A DNA stretch of 64,000 nucleotides, from positions 1-64,000 of the forward strand of contig NZ_JRJU01000020.1 of assembly GCF_000787375.1 (NCBI RefSeq), read 5' to 3'. Of this stretch, positions 45,816 to 55,155 are shown one piece after another. Positions within the stretch are counted from its first letter, which is position 1. Every line of letters begins with the position of its first letter. The DNA comes from Halalkalibacter okhensis. GTDB lineage: Bacteria > Bacillota > Bacilli > Bacillales > Bacillaceae_D. The notes beneath the pieces were generated by a model. It ran no database searches. It was not told the DNA's origin and saw nothing but the letters and a program-made list of their open reading frames with translations. Made by a program: the position numbers and the translations under genes.

Positions 45816-46256
45816 ATGGATAAGCATTGTAAAATTTTTATCGTTGACGACGAAATCCTATTCGCCGATGCATTAACCACCATCCTTAATCTTGAGGAAG
45901 ATATGGAAGTCATCGGCAGTGCCTCTAATGGGCTCGAAGCACTTGAACAAATGTCTGAATGTCTGCCAGATGTGGTATTGACAGATATCCAAATGCCCTT
46001 AATGAACGGAATACAATTGATCAAAGAAGTAAAAGAAAGGTTTCCACAGCTAATCGTTCTTATTTTAACGACCTTTAATGAAGAAAAGTACATAGTTGAA
46101 GGCCTAGCCTACGGGGCAAGTGGGTATCTTTTAAAAGGGGAAAATTATAAAGAACTCGCTCAATCCATTCGCGACACAAAAGAAGGTCGTTCTGTCTTAC
46201 CAACAGAAGCAACAGAAAAACTGACCCACTATTTATCGAAACATAATAAGAAATAA
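45816..46256 (+). CDS. Receiver-only response regulator
   Basis: About 146 aa. NarL-type REC domain: acidic pocket (VDDE), phospho-Asp in DIQMPLMNG (after VVLT), and the Thr/Lys region (LTTFNEEKYI, LLKGENY). It ends soon after, with no LuxR-type HTH. Either a stand-alone signalling output or a truncated NarL-family gene. A kinase converges on it from the right. Start is ATG six bases after GAGG; a GTG twelve bases upstream is possible. Confidence 0.8.
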   Translation: MDKHCKIFIVDDEILFADALTTILNLEEDMEVIGSASNGLEALEQMSECLPDVVLTDIQMPLMNGIQLIKEVKERFPQLIVLILTTFNEEKYIVEGLAYGASGYLLKGENYKELAQSIRDTKEGRSVLPTEATEKLTHYLSKHNKK

Positions 46257-46294
46257 AATCATAGGCCAACCATCAATCCCATCATACTAGATGA

Positions 46295-46327
46295 AGAGGT
46301 GATGCCCCTCCTTTGGGCACTACCTCT
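46295..46327. terminator. Bidirectional terminator
   Basis: AGAGGTGATGCCC pairs with GGGCACTACCTCT (one mismatch) between the receiver gene and the converging kinase gene. Confidence 0.65.
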
Positions 46328-46333
46328 CTGTAG

Positions 46334-48379
46334 TCATTTCTCTTCCTTCATAGGCAGCGTAAAGTAAAACGTGCTTCCTTTTCCCTTTATACTGGTCACA
46401 CCAACTACACCACCGTGTTTATGGATAATTTCTTTTGCGATCGTCAGTCCAAGTCCTGTCCCGTCCTTTTGGTGAGGTTGTTCCCGGTAAAATCGATTAA
46501 ACACGAATGGGATATTCTCTGCCTCTATACCAACCCCATAATCTTCCACCTCTACTTGCACATAACCCTTACTTCCTTTATATTTCGTCATTACTCTCAG
46601 TTCTACTTTATTAACGTTCTTACTATATTTCACTGCATTAAAGATAAAGTTACTAAGAACTTGCATCAACCGCTGTTGGTCAGCCTCAATATAGATGCTA
46701 TCATACTGCGCCCCTACCATATTTGTAAAAGACAACATGAACTGTTGGTTGTTAAGTTCATGAGAGAAAACCTTCCAGACGTCTTCCATAAATTTCTTAA
46801 CATTAACGTTTTTCTTCAACATGACATATTCCTTCGATTCCAACTTGGATAGCTCAAATAAGTCCTGAACGAGACGCTTCATGTAATCGGATTTCTGAAT
46901 CATTTGCTCATAGAGCTGTTCATTTGGAGCAACATACCCTTCTTTCATAAGAGAAAGCTGTGTTTTGATCGCAATGATAGGCGACCCTAAATCATGTGCA
47001 ATGAAAGCAAGCATCTCTGCTCGGCTATTATTCAGTTCTTCTAATCTCTTATTCGTTTGACCGAGCTTTTCTGTCCGTTCAATGACTTTACTTTCTAATG
47101 TAGCATTTGATTTCACTAATGTTTGAGTGAGTTCTCGGTTTTCTTCATACAACTTCGTATAACGGTCAGACTTGATGATCCCTTGTAACATCAAGAAAAA
47201 CAGAGTGCTATAGCCTAACATCGGAATCGTTTGTAAGCTTTGCGTATAAGACAAAATATCGTTTATACTCGCAAATGTTAGAAGTATGATTCCAAATACA
47301 TTTAATTTGGCTCCTTCTCTACCTTCCGCTAATGCTTTTAATCCAACGACAAATATAAAATAAAACAAAATCAAACCAAGTGGTATCATAGATACGGTTA
47401 ACGTGCTCGTATATATATACATCGGAGCAAAAAGATAATACAACACTAGAATACCAATCATTGCATAGGCTAAATTTAGTACGTGTTTATTTACTTCTTT
47501 TGGATACATTTTATACATTAAACTTACTAGAAAAAATAACCCTACAACTTCACATAAATACTCAACTCTCGTCATCAGTGTCCATGGCACCGTTGGAAAC
47601 AATAAATAAAATAGATATTCACAAAGAAGCATATTTCGTAGCGCAGCTAATAGACCAATCATCCCAATATAGAAAAACGTGATGTCATTTTTACTAACCC
47701 CAAACATCACTAAATGATAAATTCCTATAAATAAGAAGCCACCTATTAGCAAAAGATCGATGGCCAAGTTTTTCACTATGTAATTGGTAATGGCTGTCCG
47801 ACTGCCTGTTAGTACGTCCCCGAAAATGCCGCCTTCTCGAAACTCATGATTGGATACTTGTATAATGACTTCTACCTGTTCTTGATCTGGTTCAAAATAA
47901 ATAAAGTTGCTTTTTAATAAAGGGATTTCTCCTTCTTTATTGCTCGAAACCTCTCCAACCTCATCTAGTAACACTCCATCCACCCAAACCTTATAAGCAA
48001 CACCAATATACCCTAAATAGAAAGCTTGTTTCTCACCCATCAGATCCTCTGGATAAACAAGTTGCAATCGATATGTACCATATCCAATGCTATTATTCTC
48101 ATGTTCTTTGATCGTATCCACCCAAGAACGAGGCGTTTTCAAATAAATCGGATTAAGAGCAGTCATCAGGAAATCATCTGGTTCCAAGAGCTCCTTCCAA
48201 TGAAACTCCCAGTCTCCTGTTACGTTATAAATTTGATCCTTTTGAATCGCATCAAGCTGAGCAACCCCTTGTCGAACCACTACATCTTCTATAGCTTCAT
48301 TATGTTTAAAAATCAAGGCCAAAAAAAGCAAGAAAAACGTAAGCAACAGCAAAACCATCAATCTCACCTTGGACTTCAT
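46334..48379 (-). CDS. 7TMR-DISM sensor histidine kinase
   Basis: 681 aa. Signal anchor, an extracytoplasmic 7TMR-DISMED2-like domain (about 40-190, GDWEFHWKEL, GTYRLQLVYP), seven membrane helices (about 205-395), a coiled coil, HisKA with AHDLGSPIIA (phospho-His near 465) and HATPase (NFIFNAVKYSK, VEDYGVGI, GTGLGLTIAKEII). The ligand is unknown. No response regulator follows on the same strand; the nearest partner candidate is the receiver-only protein at 45816. Confidence 0.9.
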   Translation of the reverse strand: MKSKVRLMVLLLLTFFLLFLALIFKHNEAIEDVVVRQGVAQLDAIQKDQIYNVTGDWEFHWKELLEPDDFLMTALNPIYLKTPRSWVDTIKEHENNSIGYGTYRLQLVYPEDLMGEKQAFYLGYIGVAYKVWVDGVLLDEVGEVSSNKEGEIPLLKSNFIYFEPDQEQVEVIIQVSNHEFREGGIFGDVLTGSRTAITNYIVKNLAIDLLLIGGFLFIGIYHLVMFGVSKNDITFFYIGMIGLLAALRNMLLCEYLFYLLFPTVPWTLMTRVEYLCEVVGLFFLVSLMYKMYPKEVNKHVLNLAYAMIGILVLYYLFAPMYIYTSTLTVSMIPLGLILFYFIFVVGLKALAEGREGAKLNVFGIILLTFASINDILSYTQSLQTIPMLGYSTLFFLMLQGIIKSDRYTKLYEENRELTQTLVKSNATLESKVIERTEKLGQTNKRLEELNNSRAEMLAFIAHDLGSPIIAIKTQLSLMKEGYVAPNEQLYEQMIQKSDYMKRLVQDLFELSKLESKEYVMLKKNVNVKKFMEDVWKVFSHELNNQQFMLSFTNMVGAQYDSIYIEADQQRLMQVLSNFIFNAVKYSKNVNKVELRVMTKYKGSKGYVQVEVEDYGVGIEAENIPFVFNRFYREQPHQKDGTGLGLTIAKEIIHKHGGVVGVTSIKGKGSTFYFTLPMKEEK

Positions 48380-48561
48380 TTACATTCTCCTCTGTAAATT
48401 GGGGGATGGCACGAATAGACTCCACAATCTGTTTAACGTCTTGTTAACTTCTTTACTTACCAGAGCTATTCCTTCATTTCCATCTTACTTTCTCCTTGTT
48501 TCTACCAATATTGTATAATTTGATCTATAAATATACAAAGCTATTTTTTATTTTCTCCACT

Positions 48562-49188
48562 TCAACGATCCATGGTGGAATTGTATTTTTTCCAATAGTG
48601 AATAGCTAGCTGAGTTCGATCACGAAGCTCGAGTTTCTCTAAGATAATGGACAGTGTATTGCGGACAGTGCCTTCTGTAATATATAACTGTTCAGAAATT
48701 TCACGATTGGATAGTCCCTGAGCTACAAGTGCTGCAATATCTTTTTCCCGAGGTGTTAATTGTTCTAGCTCTTCTCTTTCGGCAGGCTGAGTTAATTGCT
48801 TCAGGACCGTAGCATCAAGCACCGTCGAGCCTGAAACGAGCGCTCGCAACTGCTGCGCCATGCTAGATACCTTCGTCGATTTAATTAAATAGCCCTCCGC
48901 CCCAGCTAATATCGCTAATCGTATGTTTTTTTCATCCTTGAATGTTGAAAGCATCATCACCTGAATATTAGGCCATTGTTGTTTAATTTGGCGAGTCGCC
49001 TGAATTCCGTCCATAACTGGCATTTGAATGTCCATCAAAAGGACGTTCGGCACAAGTTCGCGGCAGGAAGTAATTGCTTCGGCTCCATTATTAGCGGTAC
49101 CAATAACCTCCATGTCACACTCCCTAGACAGGAGCACTTTAAGACTTTGACATACTAACGGATCATCATCAACAATCAGGATTTTCAT
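48562..49188 (-). CDS. NarL/LuxR-type response regulator
   Basis: 208 aa. REC domain (DIQMPVMDG) and LuxR-type HTH (LTPREKDIAALVAQGLSNREISEQLYITEGTVRNTLSIIL). Follows the histidine kinase at 49207 with 18 bases between; equivalent to LnrK/YfiK, which controls the ABC genes below. Confidence 0.92.
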   Translation of the reverse strand: MKILIVDDDPLVCQSLKVLLSRECDMEVIGTANNGAEAITSCRELVPNVLLMDIQMPVMDGIQATRQIKQQWPNIQVMMLSTFKDEKNIRLAILAGAEGYLIKSTKVSSMAQQLRALVSGSTVLDATVLKQLTQPAEREELEQLTPREKDIAALVAQGLSNREISEQLYITEGTVRNTLSIILEKLELRDRTQLAIHYWKKYNSTMDR

Positions 49189-49206
49189 CGGTCAGCTCTC
49201 CTTTTT

Positions 49207-50352
49207 CTAAACATGATTTTTCTCGAGTGGCAGCACACAAATCAACAAAAATCCATTCGATGTGTCAGTAGATATACTTCCTCCAACAGCCTTTGCTCGG
49301 TAGCGCAAATTCCTGAGGCCCATTCCAACTTCTTGTCGGCTACCACCCATACTAGGTGCTCCGTCATTATGGACAGATAACCGTAAAATGTGTGGACCAA
49401 TATCTAATGAAATCAATACTTTTGTTGGGTTAGCATGCCGGATAATATTGGTTAGACTTTCCTTTAAACAAGGATAGAGAATGCTCCATAAGTGGGCGTC
49501 CACTTTGGATGTGTCTCCAAAAACTTGGAAACTGATCGGACAGAGTGTAAATTGATCGCTTATTTCTTGCATGCCCTCTATTCCTAATTCTTTTACAGGC
49601 TTTAAATTATGGACGGTTTCTCTTAAGTAGACGGCACTATTGGATAGACGCTGCTGTGCTTGAGAGAACATCTCTTTGGCTAATGGATCGTCTTCCTCCC
49701 ATAATTGTTCAAACGCTTGAAGCGCTAACACAGAAGCAGTGAGCTCATGTCCAACGTCATCGTGCAATTGTTGAGCGATACGGTTTCTTTCCGCTAACTC
49801 AGCCAAACGCGCCCCTTGAACATTAGCTAATAGAAGTTCCTCTTTCAGATTTTCCAATTCATAACGATCTCTTCTCTGATGATCAGCTTCTTGTTGATAT
49901 AGCTTCCTTTCGTTCGCCCAGCCTCCCAGAATCGCTCCAGACAATCCAGCTTGTATTAGTACAGCCACTAGAAGAAGCGATGTTTCCGAATAAAGCAAAA
50001 CAAAAATTAATATAGGAAGAGCTAACCAAATCTTTCTTTTGTACATGCCCTCAAATAGCGGCATGGCCAATGCGAAAGAAGCCAATGGACTATACATAAT
50101 AAACATGAAACATACTGCCTGATCGAGAAAAACCGTCCAACCTGTCAGCTGAAAGCGCCAACGAGCTAGTGTCATAATAGCGATAAACAGCAGAAGGATT
50201 ACCCCTGCTTTGCCACCATCGCTTTGCAGCCACAATAGACAAAGTAGAAGTAATCCAACGAAGCGCCAAAGGATTGTTGCCGTTTCAGAAGACCAATTTT
50301 CTCTTTTATTTCTCATTCGTGCACACATCCTTATTGGTACTTTCCTTATCAT
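49207..50352 (-). CDS. LnrJ-like histidine kinase
   Basis: 381 aa. Six membrane segments in the first 170 residues, then a coiled coil and HisKA_3 (RIAQQLHDDVGHELTASV, phospho-His) and a short HATPase (HNDGAPSMGG, VGMGLRNLRYRAKAVGG). DesK/NarX group. Together with the RR and the ABC genes it resembles B. subtilis yfiJKLMN (lnr, linearmycin resistance). Confidence 0.9.
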   Translation of the reverse strand: MIRKVPIRMCARMRNKRENWSSETATILWRFVGLLLLCLLWLQSDGGKAGVILLLFIAIMTLARWRFQLTGWTVFLDQAVCFMFIMYSPLASFALAMPLFEGMYKRKIWLALPILIFVLLYSETSLLLVAVLIQAGLSGAILGGWANERKLYQQEADHQRRDRYELENLKEELLLANVQGARLAELAERNRIAQQLHDDVGHELTASVLALQAFEQLWEEDDPLAKEMFSQAQQRLSNSAVYLRETVHNLKPVKELGIEGMQEISDQFTLCPISFQVFGDTSKVDAHLWSILYPCLKESLTNIIRHANPTKVLISLDIGPHILRLSVHNDGAPSMGGSRQEVGMGLRNLRYRAKAVGGSISTDTSNGFLLICVLPLEKNHV

Positions 50353-50385
50353 ATCAGATTAATGAGTGAACGTTAGAACCGGGCC

Positions 50386-51072
50386 TTATGTGAACCTTCT
50401 TCGGCTCCCTATTAAAAGGAAAGCGATACAAAAGAGGAACATGATCACTAAAGATGTGACAAGATCAGCTAGAGGGGCTTGATACGCTACAAGCAGCGTT
50501 CCTTCTGCCACCCAATAGGTTGGCAATAACATGACCACTCGCTGAATTGATTCTGGCATGACCTCAACTGGCCACATCATCCCTCCTAGCATAGCCATGA
50601 CCATGATGAGCCCGCCTAGAACACTAAAGGCCGCCTCCTTATTCCGAAATAAGGAATACCACGCTAAGGAAAAACCTAAAGCCGTCATCGAATATATCGT
50701 ATATATCATAAACAGAAGGATCGGCGACGGAAGACTTTCTCCATGAACAAGAACGCCTAAAAGGACAAACACAAGATTTACAACCGTCAAAATCAAAGAA
50801 TACGCCAATAAATTTTGCCATAAATATTGAAAATGGGTGATCGGCGCTACACTTAGCCGCAATAATGTTTTATTCGTTCGATCTTCTAAAATAATTCCCC
50901 CTAGCCTAGCTGCAATGAACATCAATAAGATGCCATAGTAGTGAAATCCTAACGGCATCGGAGGCCAATCTCCTTGTGGAAGAAAGACTGCCGCTACAGG
51001 AAAGAACATTAAAAACAAGAAATTTGATTTTTTTTGAAAGAAACGTTTAAACACAAAGATAAAGATCGTCAT
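50386..51072 (-). CDS. ABC-2 type permease (LnrN-like)
   Basis: About 228 aa from ATG overlapping the previous stop (ATGA) after GGAAG; the 56 residues before it in the longer frame are unlikely. Six membrane segments, C-terminal YWVAEGTLLVAYQAPLADL as in LnrM/LnrN. Exports lipid-like antibiotics in the model system. Confidence 0.85.
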   Translation of the reverse strand: MTIFIFVFKRFFQKKSNFLFLMFFPVAAVFLPQGDWPPMPLGFHYYGILLMFIAARLGGIILEDRTNKTLLRLSVAPITHFQYLWQNLLAYSLILTVVNLVFVLLGVLVHGESLPSPILLFMIYTIYSMTALGFSLAWYSLFRNKEAAFSVLGGLIMVMAMLGGMMWPVEVMPESIQRVVMLLPTYWVAEGTLLVAYQAPLADLVTSLVIMFLFCIAFLLIGSRRRFT

Positions 51073-51803
51073 ACAAGCTTCCGCCTTCCATAATAGGCAG
51101 CCAAACATGCTAACGCAATCGATAAAGCGATTAATATCACAAAGCTGATGATCGCTTTCTCTATATTTTCTCCTGTCATGATGGCATAAATCATATTTTG
51201 TCCAAGAGAAACAGGGTTGCCATAAGTCGATACGAACCAAAATGGGGCGCTATTAGGCAGTGGAAACCAGACCTCTGCTAGCATCAAGCATGCGATACCG
51301 AAACCTGTTCCGAGTCGTTCGGCCGTTTTATAATTTTTCATCGCTAATACGAAGTTGACATACACCAATTGAATAACAACAGACACTGCTATAAGGGCAA
51401 GTAAAACGAAACCCAAATTTCCCCATTGCACATTGTAAAAAATCAGTGTATAGATCACAATGACAAAGCTTTGGAACACATTAAATAAAGCGCTCGTTAA
51501 TATAATAGAATAAGCATGAGTGTGAGCATGAAATGGCAGAGAGTACATTCTCCATTTCATTGAAGACATAAGATCTCCTTTAATATACTCCATTGTATAA
51601 AACCCACCAAACATCAGAAATGCAAACATCATCGTAACTGCCACTTCATCCTTCATCAGGATGCCACTCTCTTCATTTACTGCGTTATCGGCAATTAAGC
51701 CTAGCACCGTAATAAGTGCAATAGGAGTTAACATTAAGATAGCCATGCCCACGTAATTTCTAAACATTCGGCGAAGCATAAAATAACTTGACTTTAAAAT
51801 CAT
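51069..51803 (-). CDS. ABC-2 type permease (LnrM-like)
   Basis: 244 aa, six membrane segments. Paralogue of the next permease; the pair would form a heterodimeric channel. Overlaps the ATPase stop (ATGA). Confidence 0.85.
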   Translation of the reverse strand: MILKSSYFMLRRMFRNYVGMAILMLTPIALITVLGLIADNAVNEESGILMKDEVAVTMMFAFLMFGGFYTMEYIKGDLMSSMKWRMYSLPFHAHTHAYSIILTSALFNVFQSFVIVIYTLIFYNVQWGNLGFVLLALIAVSVVIQLVYVNFVLAMKNYKTAERLGTGFGIACLMLAEVWFPLPNSAPFWFVSTYGNPVSLGQNMIYAIMTGENIEKAIISFVILIALSIALACLAAYYGRRKLV

Positions 51804-52750
51804 TTGTCTTCCTCTCCTCCATCACGCAGACTTTTTCCAGTAAGGGTTAAAAAGACATCTTCCAAGGTTGGCTTCTCCGCTTGGACCGAATGAATTCCTC
51901 CAAAGTCTTTAGCAATAGAAAGAGCACGATCGAGGTTTCCAGCTCCTACTTGAGAAATAATATGAATAGCCTTGTTGTTTTGAGTTACTTGTTTTACTCC
52001 CTCTAGCTTGCGAAGCTTTTCTAAAAGAAGCTCCGTTGGTTCTGCTACCTCCAGTTCAATCTTTTCCTCATGCTGAATCTTTTTCACGAGCTCATCAATT
52101 GTTCCCTCAGCAATGACATGTCCTTGATCCATAATAACGACACGAGAAGCAAGATGTTGGACTTCCTCCATATAATGAGTCGTGTATAGAATTGTCGTTC
52201 CTTGCTTGTTCAACTTTCGAATCGTTTCTAAAATATGATTACGAGATTGAGGATCTATCCCTACCGTCGGTTCATCCATAATAAGAAATTTCGGTCTATG
52301 GATAAGAGCACAAGCGATGTTTAAACGTCTTTGCATCCCTCCTGAGAACTTCGTTGGAAGCTTATTAGCATGTTCTCTTAGGCCAACAAATTCAAGTGTT
52401 TGCTCTACTCTATTTTTTAGTTCCGTCCCTTTTAGACCATAAATCCCTCCGAAGAACTCAAGGTTTTCTTTTGCTGTTAAATCTGTAAACACCGTAATAT
52501 CCTGTGTGACAAGACCAATTTGTTTCTTGATTTCCTTGAGGTGTTTCTGTTGTGTTTTTTGAAAGATTTCAATTTCTCCTGAGTCAAAACCGATAATCCC
52601 TGCTAGTGCGTGAATCAAAGTCGTTTTCCCCGCACCATTTGGTCCTAACAACCCTAATATCTCACCTTCACCAATCGTTAAATCTACATGATCTAAGCTC
52701 AAGTGAGAGCCGTATCTTTTCACTATATCTTTCATATGGACAATAGCCAT
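51800..52750 (-). CDS. ABC transporter ATPase (LnrL-like)
   Basis: 316 aa. Walker A GPNGAGKTTLI, signature FSGGMQRRLNIACALI, Walker B FLIMDEPTVGID, and a C-terminal extension (ELEVAEPTELLLEKL). Antibiotic-type efflux ATPase. ATG after GGAGG. First gene of the five-gene cassette with two permeases, HK and RR. Confidence 0.92.
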   Translation of the reverse strand: MAIVHMKDIVKRYGSHLSLDHVDLTIGEGEILGLLGPNGAGKTTLIHALAGIIGFDSGEIEIFQKTQQKHLKEIKKQIGLVTQDITVFTDLTAKENLEFFGGIYGLKGTELKNRVEQTLEFVGLREHANKLPTKFSGGMQRRLNIACALIHRPKFLIMDEPTVGIDPQSRNHILETIRKLNKQGTTILYTTHYMEEVQHLASRVVIMDQGHVIAEGTIDELVKKIQHEEKIELEVAEPTELLLEKLRKLEGVKQVTQNNKAIHIISQVGAGNLDRALSIAKDFGGIHSVQAEKPTLEDVFLTLTGKSLRDGGEEDK

Positions 52751-52888
52751 CTTATTTCCTCCTTCAATCTCTGATTAGTTATCATCATAATTCGTTCAAG
52801 TTCGATGCAGTAGTTACAAATGTAATGAATGCTTTTTGTGTTTTCCGTTTTATGGTTATTTTAACCAAAATCACCAAAACTACTTTAC

Positions 52889-52928
52889 CTGTCGTAGTAA
52901 TTATGGTAAGTTATAATTACTACGACAG
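52889..52928. promoter_or_regulatory. Long palindrome over PadR promoter
   Basis: CTGTCGTAGTAATTA and TAATTACTACGACAG are perfect 15-bp arms around ten bases. TATAAT (52912-52917) lies at its centre-right, so a bound regulator would block transcription. Likely the PadR operator. Confidence 0.7.
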
Positions 52929-53018
52929 ATGAAGTACGATAGATGCAGTAATGATTACGAAACAAAATCAAACATCCATCCTTCTCTAACGAATAAATAA
53001 GGGATAGGTAGGCGAATT

Positions 53019-53351
53019 ATGTTGATAAGCAGTGATGTTATTCGAGGGTACAATGATACGATTATTCTTTATTTATTATTGGAAAATGATTCATACGGCT
53101 ATGAAATCTCCAAAAAGATTAAGGATTTGTCCGGTGAGAAGTACATCATCAAAGAAACGACTCTTTATTCGGCCTTTAACAGGCTAATGAAAAACGGGTA
53201 TATTACTTCCTTCCACAAGGAGCAAACATTCGGAAAAAGACGTACGTATTATAAAATAACGAATGCTGGCAGGATGTATTACAAGGAAAAATGCAAAGAG
53301 TGGGCGTTAACAAAAGAAGTGATCAATCAATTTATTAAGGAGGATCTTTAG
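53019..53351 (+). CDS. PadR-family regulator
   Basis: 110 aa winged helix (ILYLLLENDSYGYEISKKIKD, ETTLYSAFNRLMKNGYI, GKRRTYYKITNAGRMYY). It overlaps no gene; the next gene starts one base after its stop. Likely repressor of itself and perhaps of the divergent ABC cassette. Confidence 0.9.
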   Translation: MLISSDVIRGYNDTIILYLLLENDSYGYEISKKIKDLSGEKYIIKETTLYSAFNRLMKNGYITSFHKEQTFGKRRTYYKITNAGRMYYKEKCKEWALTKEVINQFIKEDL

Positions 53352-54302
53352 GTGGATACCATTATGACTTATCTCAATAATATGTTTGCAACGCTACCCA
53401 AAACGAGTGACATGAATAGATTAAAAGAAGACTTGTTGGCTAATATGGAGGATAAATACGAAGAGTTAAAACAAAACGGCAAATCAGAGAATGAAGCAAT
53501 CGGAATCGTCATTTCCGAATTCGGCAATATCGACGAACTAGTAAGCGAGTTAAATATTGACGTAAAGGATTCAATAGACAAAGAGCATCCATATCTAACA
53601 GATGAGCAAGTGGAAGATTATTTAGATGAAACGAAAAAAGCTGGCAAACTGATCGGATTTGGTGTCGGTATATGTCAGATAGGTGTTGTATTCTTACTGC
53701 TTTTATTACAATTAGGAAACGCAGGCGGAATGATAGGCATTGCTGCACTCTTTTTGTTTGTGGCAGCAGCTGTTGGATTATTCATTTATGCTGGAACACT
53801 AATGGAAAAACATAAGTATTTGTCTAATGGCTTTACTCTTCCTGATGACATTAAGATATCACTTGAACATGAGTATGAATTGTTTCAGCCGACCTTTACA
53901 AAAGCGATCGTTACTGGCGTGGTACTATGTATTTTATCACCAGTGGTGCTGATTGTTCTAACTTCGATCAATGAAAACAGCGTGATATATGGAGTCATAT
54001 TCTTACTTCTGATGGTCGCACTGGCTGTTTATTTGTTTGTCTCTACTGGTAATCAACAGGCAGCATACCGTACCTTATTAAAAAAAGGGGATCAGCCAAA
54101 CATCTCCCTCCCCCATGAAAAGAAAGAGGATAAAGCCATACGAGTAGCTTCTGTCATTCTATGGCCATTAACTGTTTGTATCTTTCTTATTAGTGGATTT
54201 TTGTATAACCAATGGCATATCAATTGGATCATTTTCCCGATCGTTGGTTTGCTCTTTGCCATGTTCAGTGGCGCGTACTCTATTATCAAGGAAAAAGCTT
54301 GA
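53352..54302 (+). CDS. Permease-prefix domain 1 membrane protein (DUF1700-like)
   Basis: 316 aa. A cytoplasmic N-terminal prefix (LKEDLLANMEDKYEELKQNGKSENEAIGIVISEFG) and six hydrophobic segments. Such proteins typically accompany PadR regulators and ABC exporters in Bacillus. GTG start at 53352, directly after the PadR stop. Confidence 0.8.
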   Translation: MDTIMTYLNNMFATLPKTSDMNRLKEDLLANMEDKYEELKQNGKSENEAIGIVISEFGNIDELVSELNIDVKDSIDKEHPYLTDEQVEDYLDETKKAGKLIGFGVGICQIGVVFLLLLLQLGNAGGMIGIAALFLFVAAAVGLFIYAGTLMEKHKYLSNGFTLPDDIKISLEHEYELFQPTFTKAIVTGVVLCILSPVVLIVLTSINENSVIYGVIFLLLMVALAVYLFVSTGNQQAAYRTLLKKGDQPNISLPHEKKEDKAIRVASVILWPLTVCIFLISGFLYNQWHINWIIFPIVGLLFAMFSGAYSIIKEKA

Positions 54303-54338
54303 TAGATTTACAATTTCTACACCTATAAAACTAAAACA

Positions 54339-54379
54339 GGGGCTATATCAAAAACGCGCGATTATGATATAGCCCCTTT
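54339..54379 (+). terminator. Terminator
   Basis: GGGGCTATATCA pairs with TGATATAGCCCC, with a TTTA tail, closing the PadR transcript. Confidence 0.75.
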
Positions 54380-54476
54380 ATGTTACAACAAACATGCCGT
54401 TTGTAATTAGGCAAATGCACCAAACCAATGAGTCTTGAATACCATATGCCTACAAAGCTTACAAGAGGTGAGAAAT

Positions 54477-55097
54477 TTGGTTCCCTATATGGATTACACA
54501 TCCCCATCCACTCAGTATTGGTTTGACGTCAATCAAAGTCCCTTGTTTCAAAAAGATGCTCAAAACTACATTAATGTGCTTGGTATTAATCAGTTAAACA
54601 CATTAGAAAATGTCTCACTGCTAGATATTTTCCTAAGCACAAATAATGTCGTAGAACCTCATTATCATCAAAATGCAGCGGAGCTTGTCTATTGTATTTC
54701 TGGTGCGGCCACTGTATCGATGCTTAATCCGTTCACAAAAGAAATTCTCAATTTTCCAATTACACCAGGTCAAGTCGCGAATGTCCCACAAGGTTGGTGG
54801 CATTACGAAGTAGCTTCAGTCGATAACACACATCTATTAGCGATCTTTGATGCACCTACTCCAGAAGTTATCTTAGGTTCGGATATTCTATCATTTACAC
54901 CTTCGCATATCATGGCCCATACTTATTGCTTAGATGAACATAAATGGAACGAAGCCATCGCACCAGTAAAACCTACTGCATATATAGGGCCATACAAAGG
55001 CTGTGCTAAAGGTGATGCTAGCCACTCTCAACAGGTAAATCACCACTACCAACAGCAGCCCCAACCCACCTATATTTCACCGTATTACCGGTACTAG
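54477..55097 (+). CDS. Cupin spore protein with Tyr/His-rich tail
   Basis: About 206 aa. Bicupin-like single domain (EPHYHQNAAELVYCISGAATVSM, TPGQVANVPQGWWHYEV with His ligands). The last 40 residues are rich in Tyr, Pro, His and Gln (QQVNHHYQQQPQPTYISPYY), as in coat proteins made for cross-linking. TTG start six bases after GAGGTG. Beside the ger operon, a coat role is likely. Confidence 0.75.
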   Translation: MVPYMDYTSPSTQYWFDVNQSPLFQKDAQNYINVLGINQLNTLENVSLLDIFLSTNNVVEPHYHQNAAELVYCISGAATVSMLNPFTKEILNFPITPGQVANVPQGWWHYEVASVDNTHLLAIFDAPTPEVILGSDILSFTPSHIMAHTYCLDEHKWNEAIAPVKPTAYIGPYKGCAKGDASHSQQVNHHYQQQPQPTYISPYYRY

Positions 55098-55105
55098 CAG
55101 AAAAG

Positions 55106-55148
55106 CGGTGTTCTAAAAGAGAGATCTATTAAACCTTTTAGAACACCG
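55106..55148. terminator. Bidirectional terminator
   Basis: CGGTGTTCTAAAAG pairs with CTTTTAGAACACCG between the cupin gene and the converging gerAC gene. Confidence 0.8.
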
Positions 55149-55155
55149 ATGCTTA

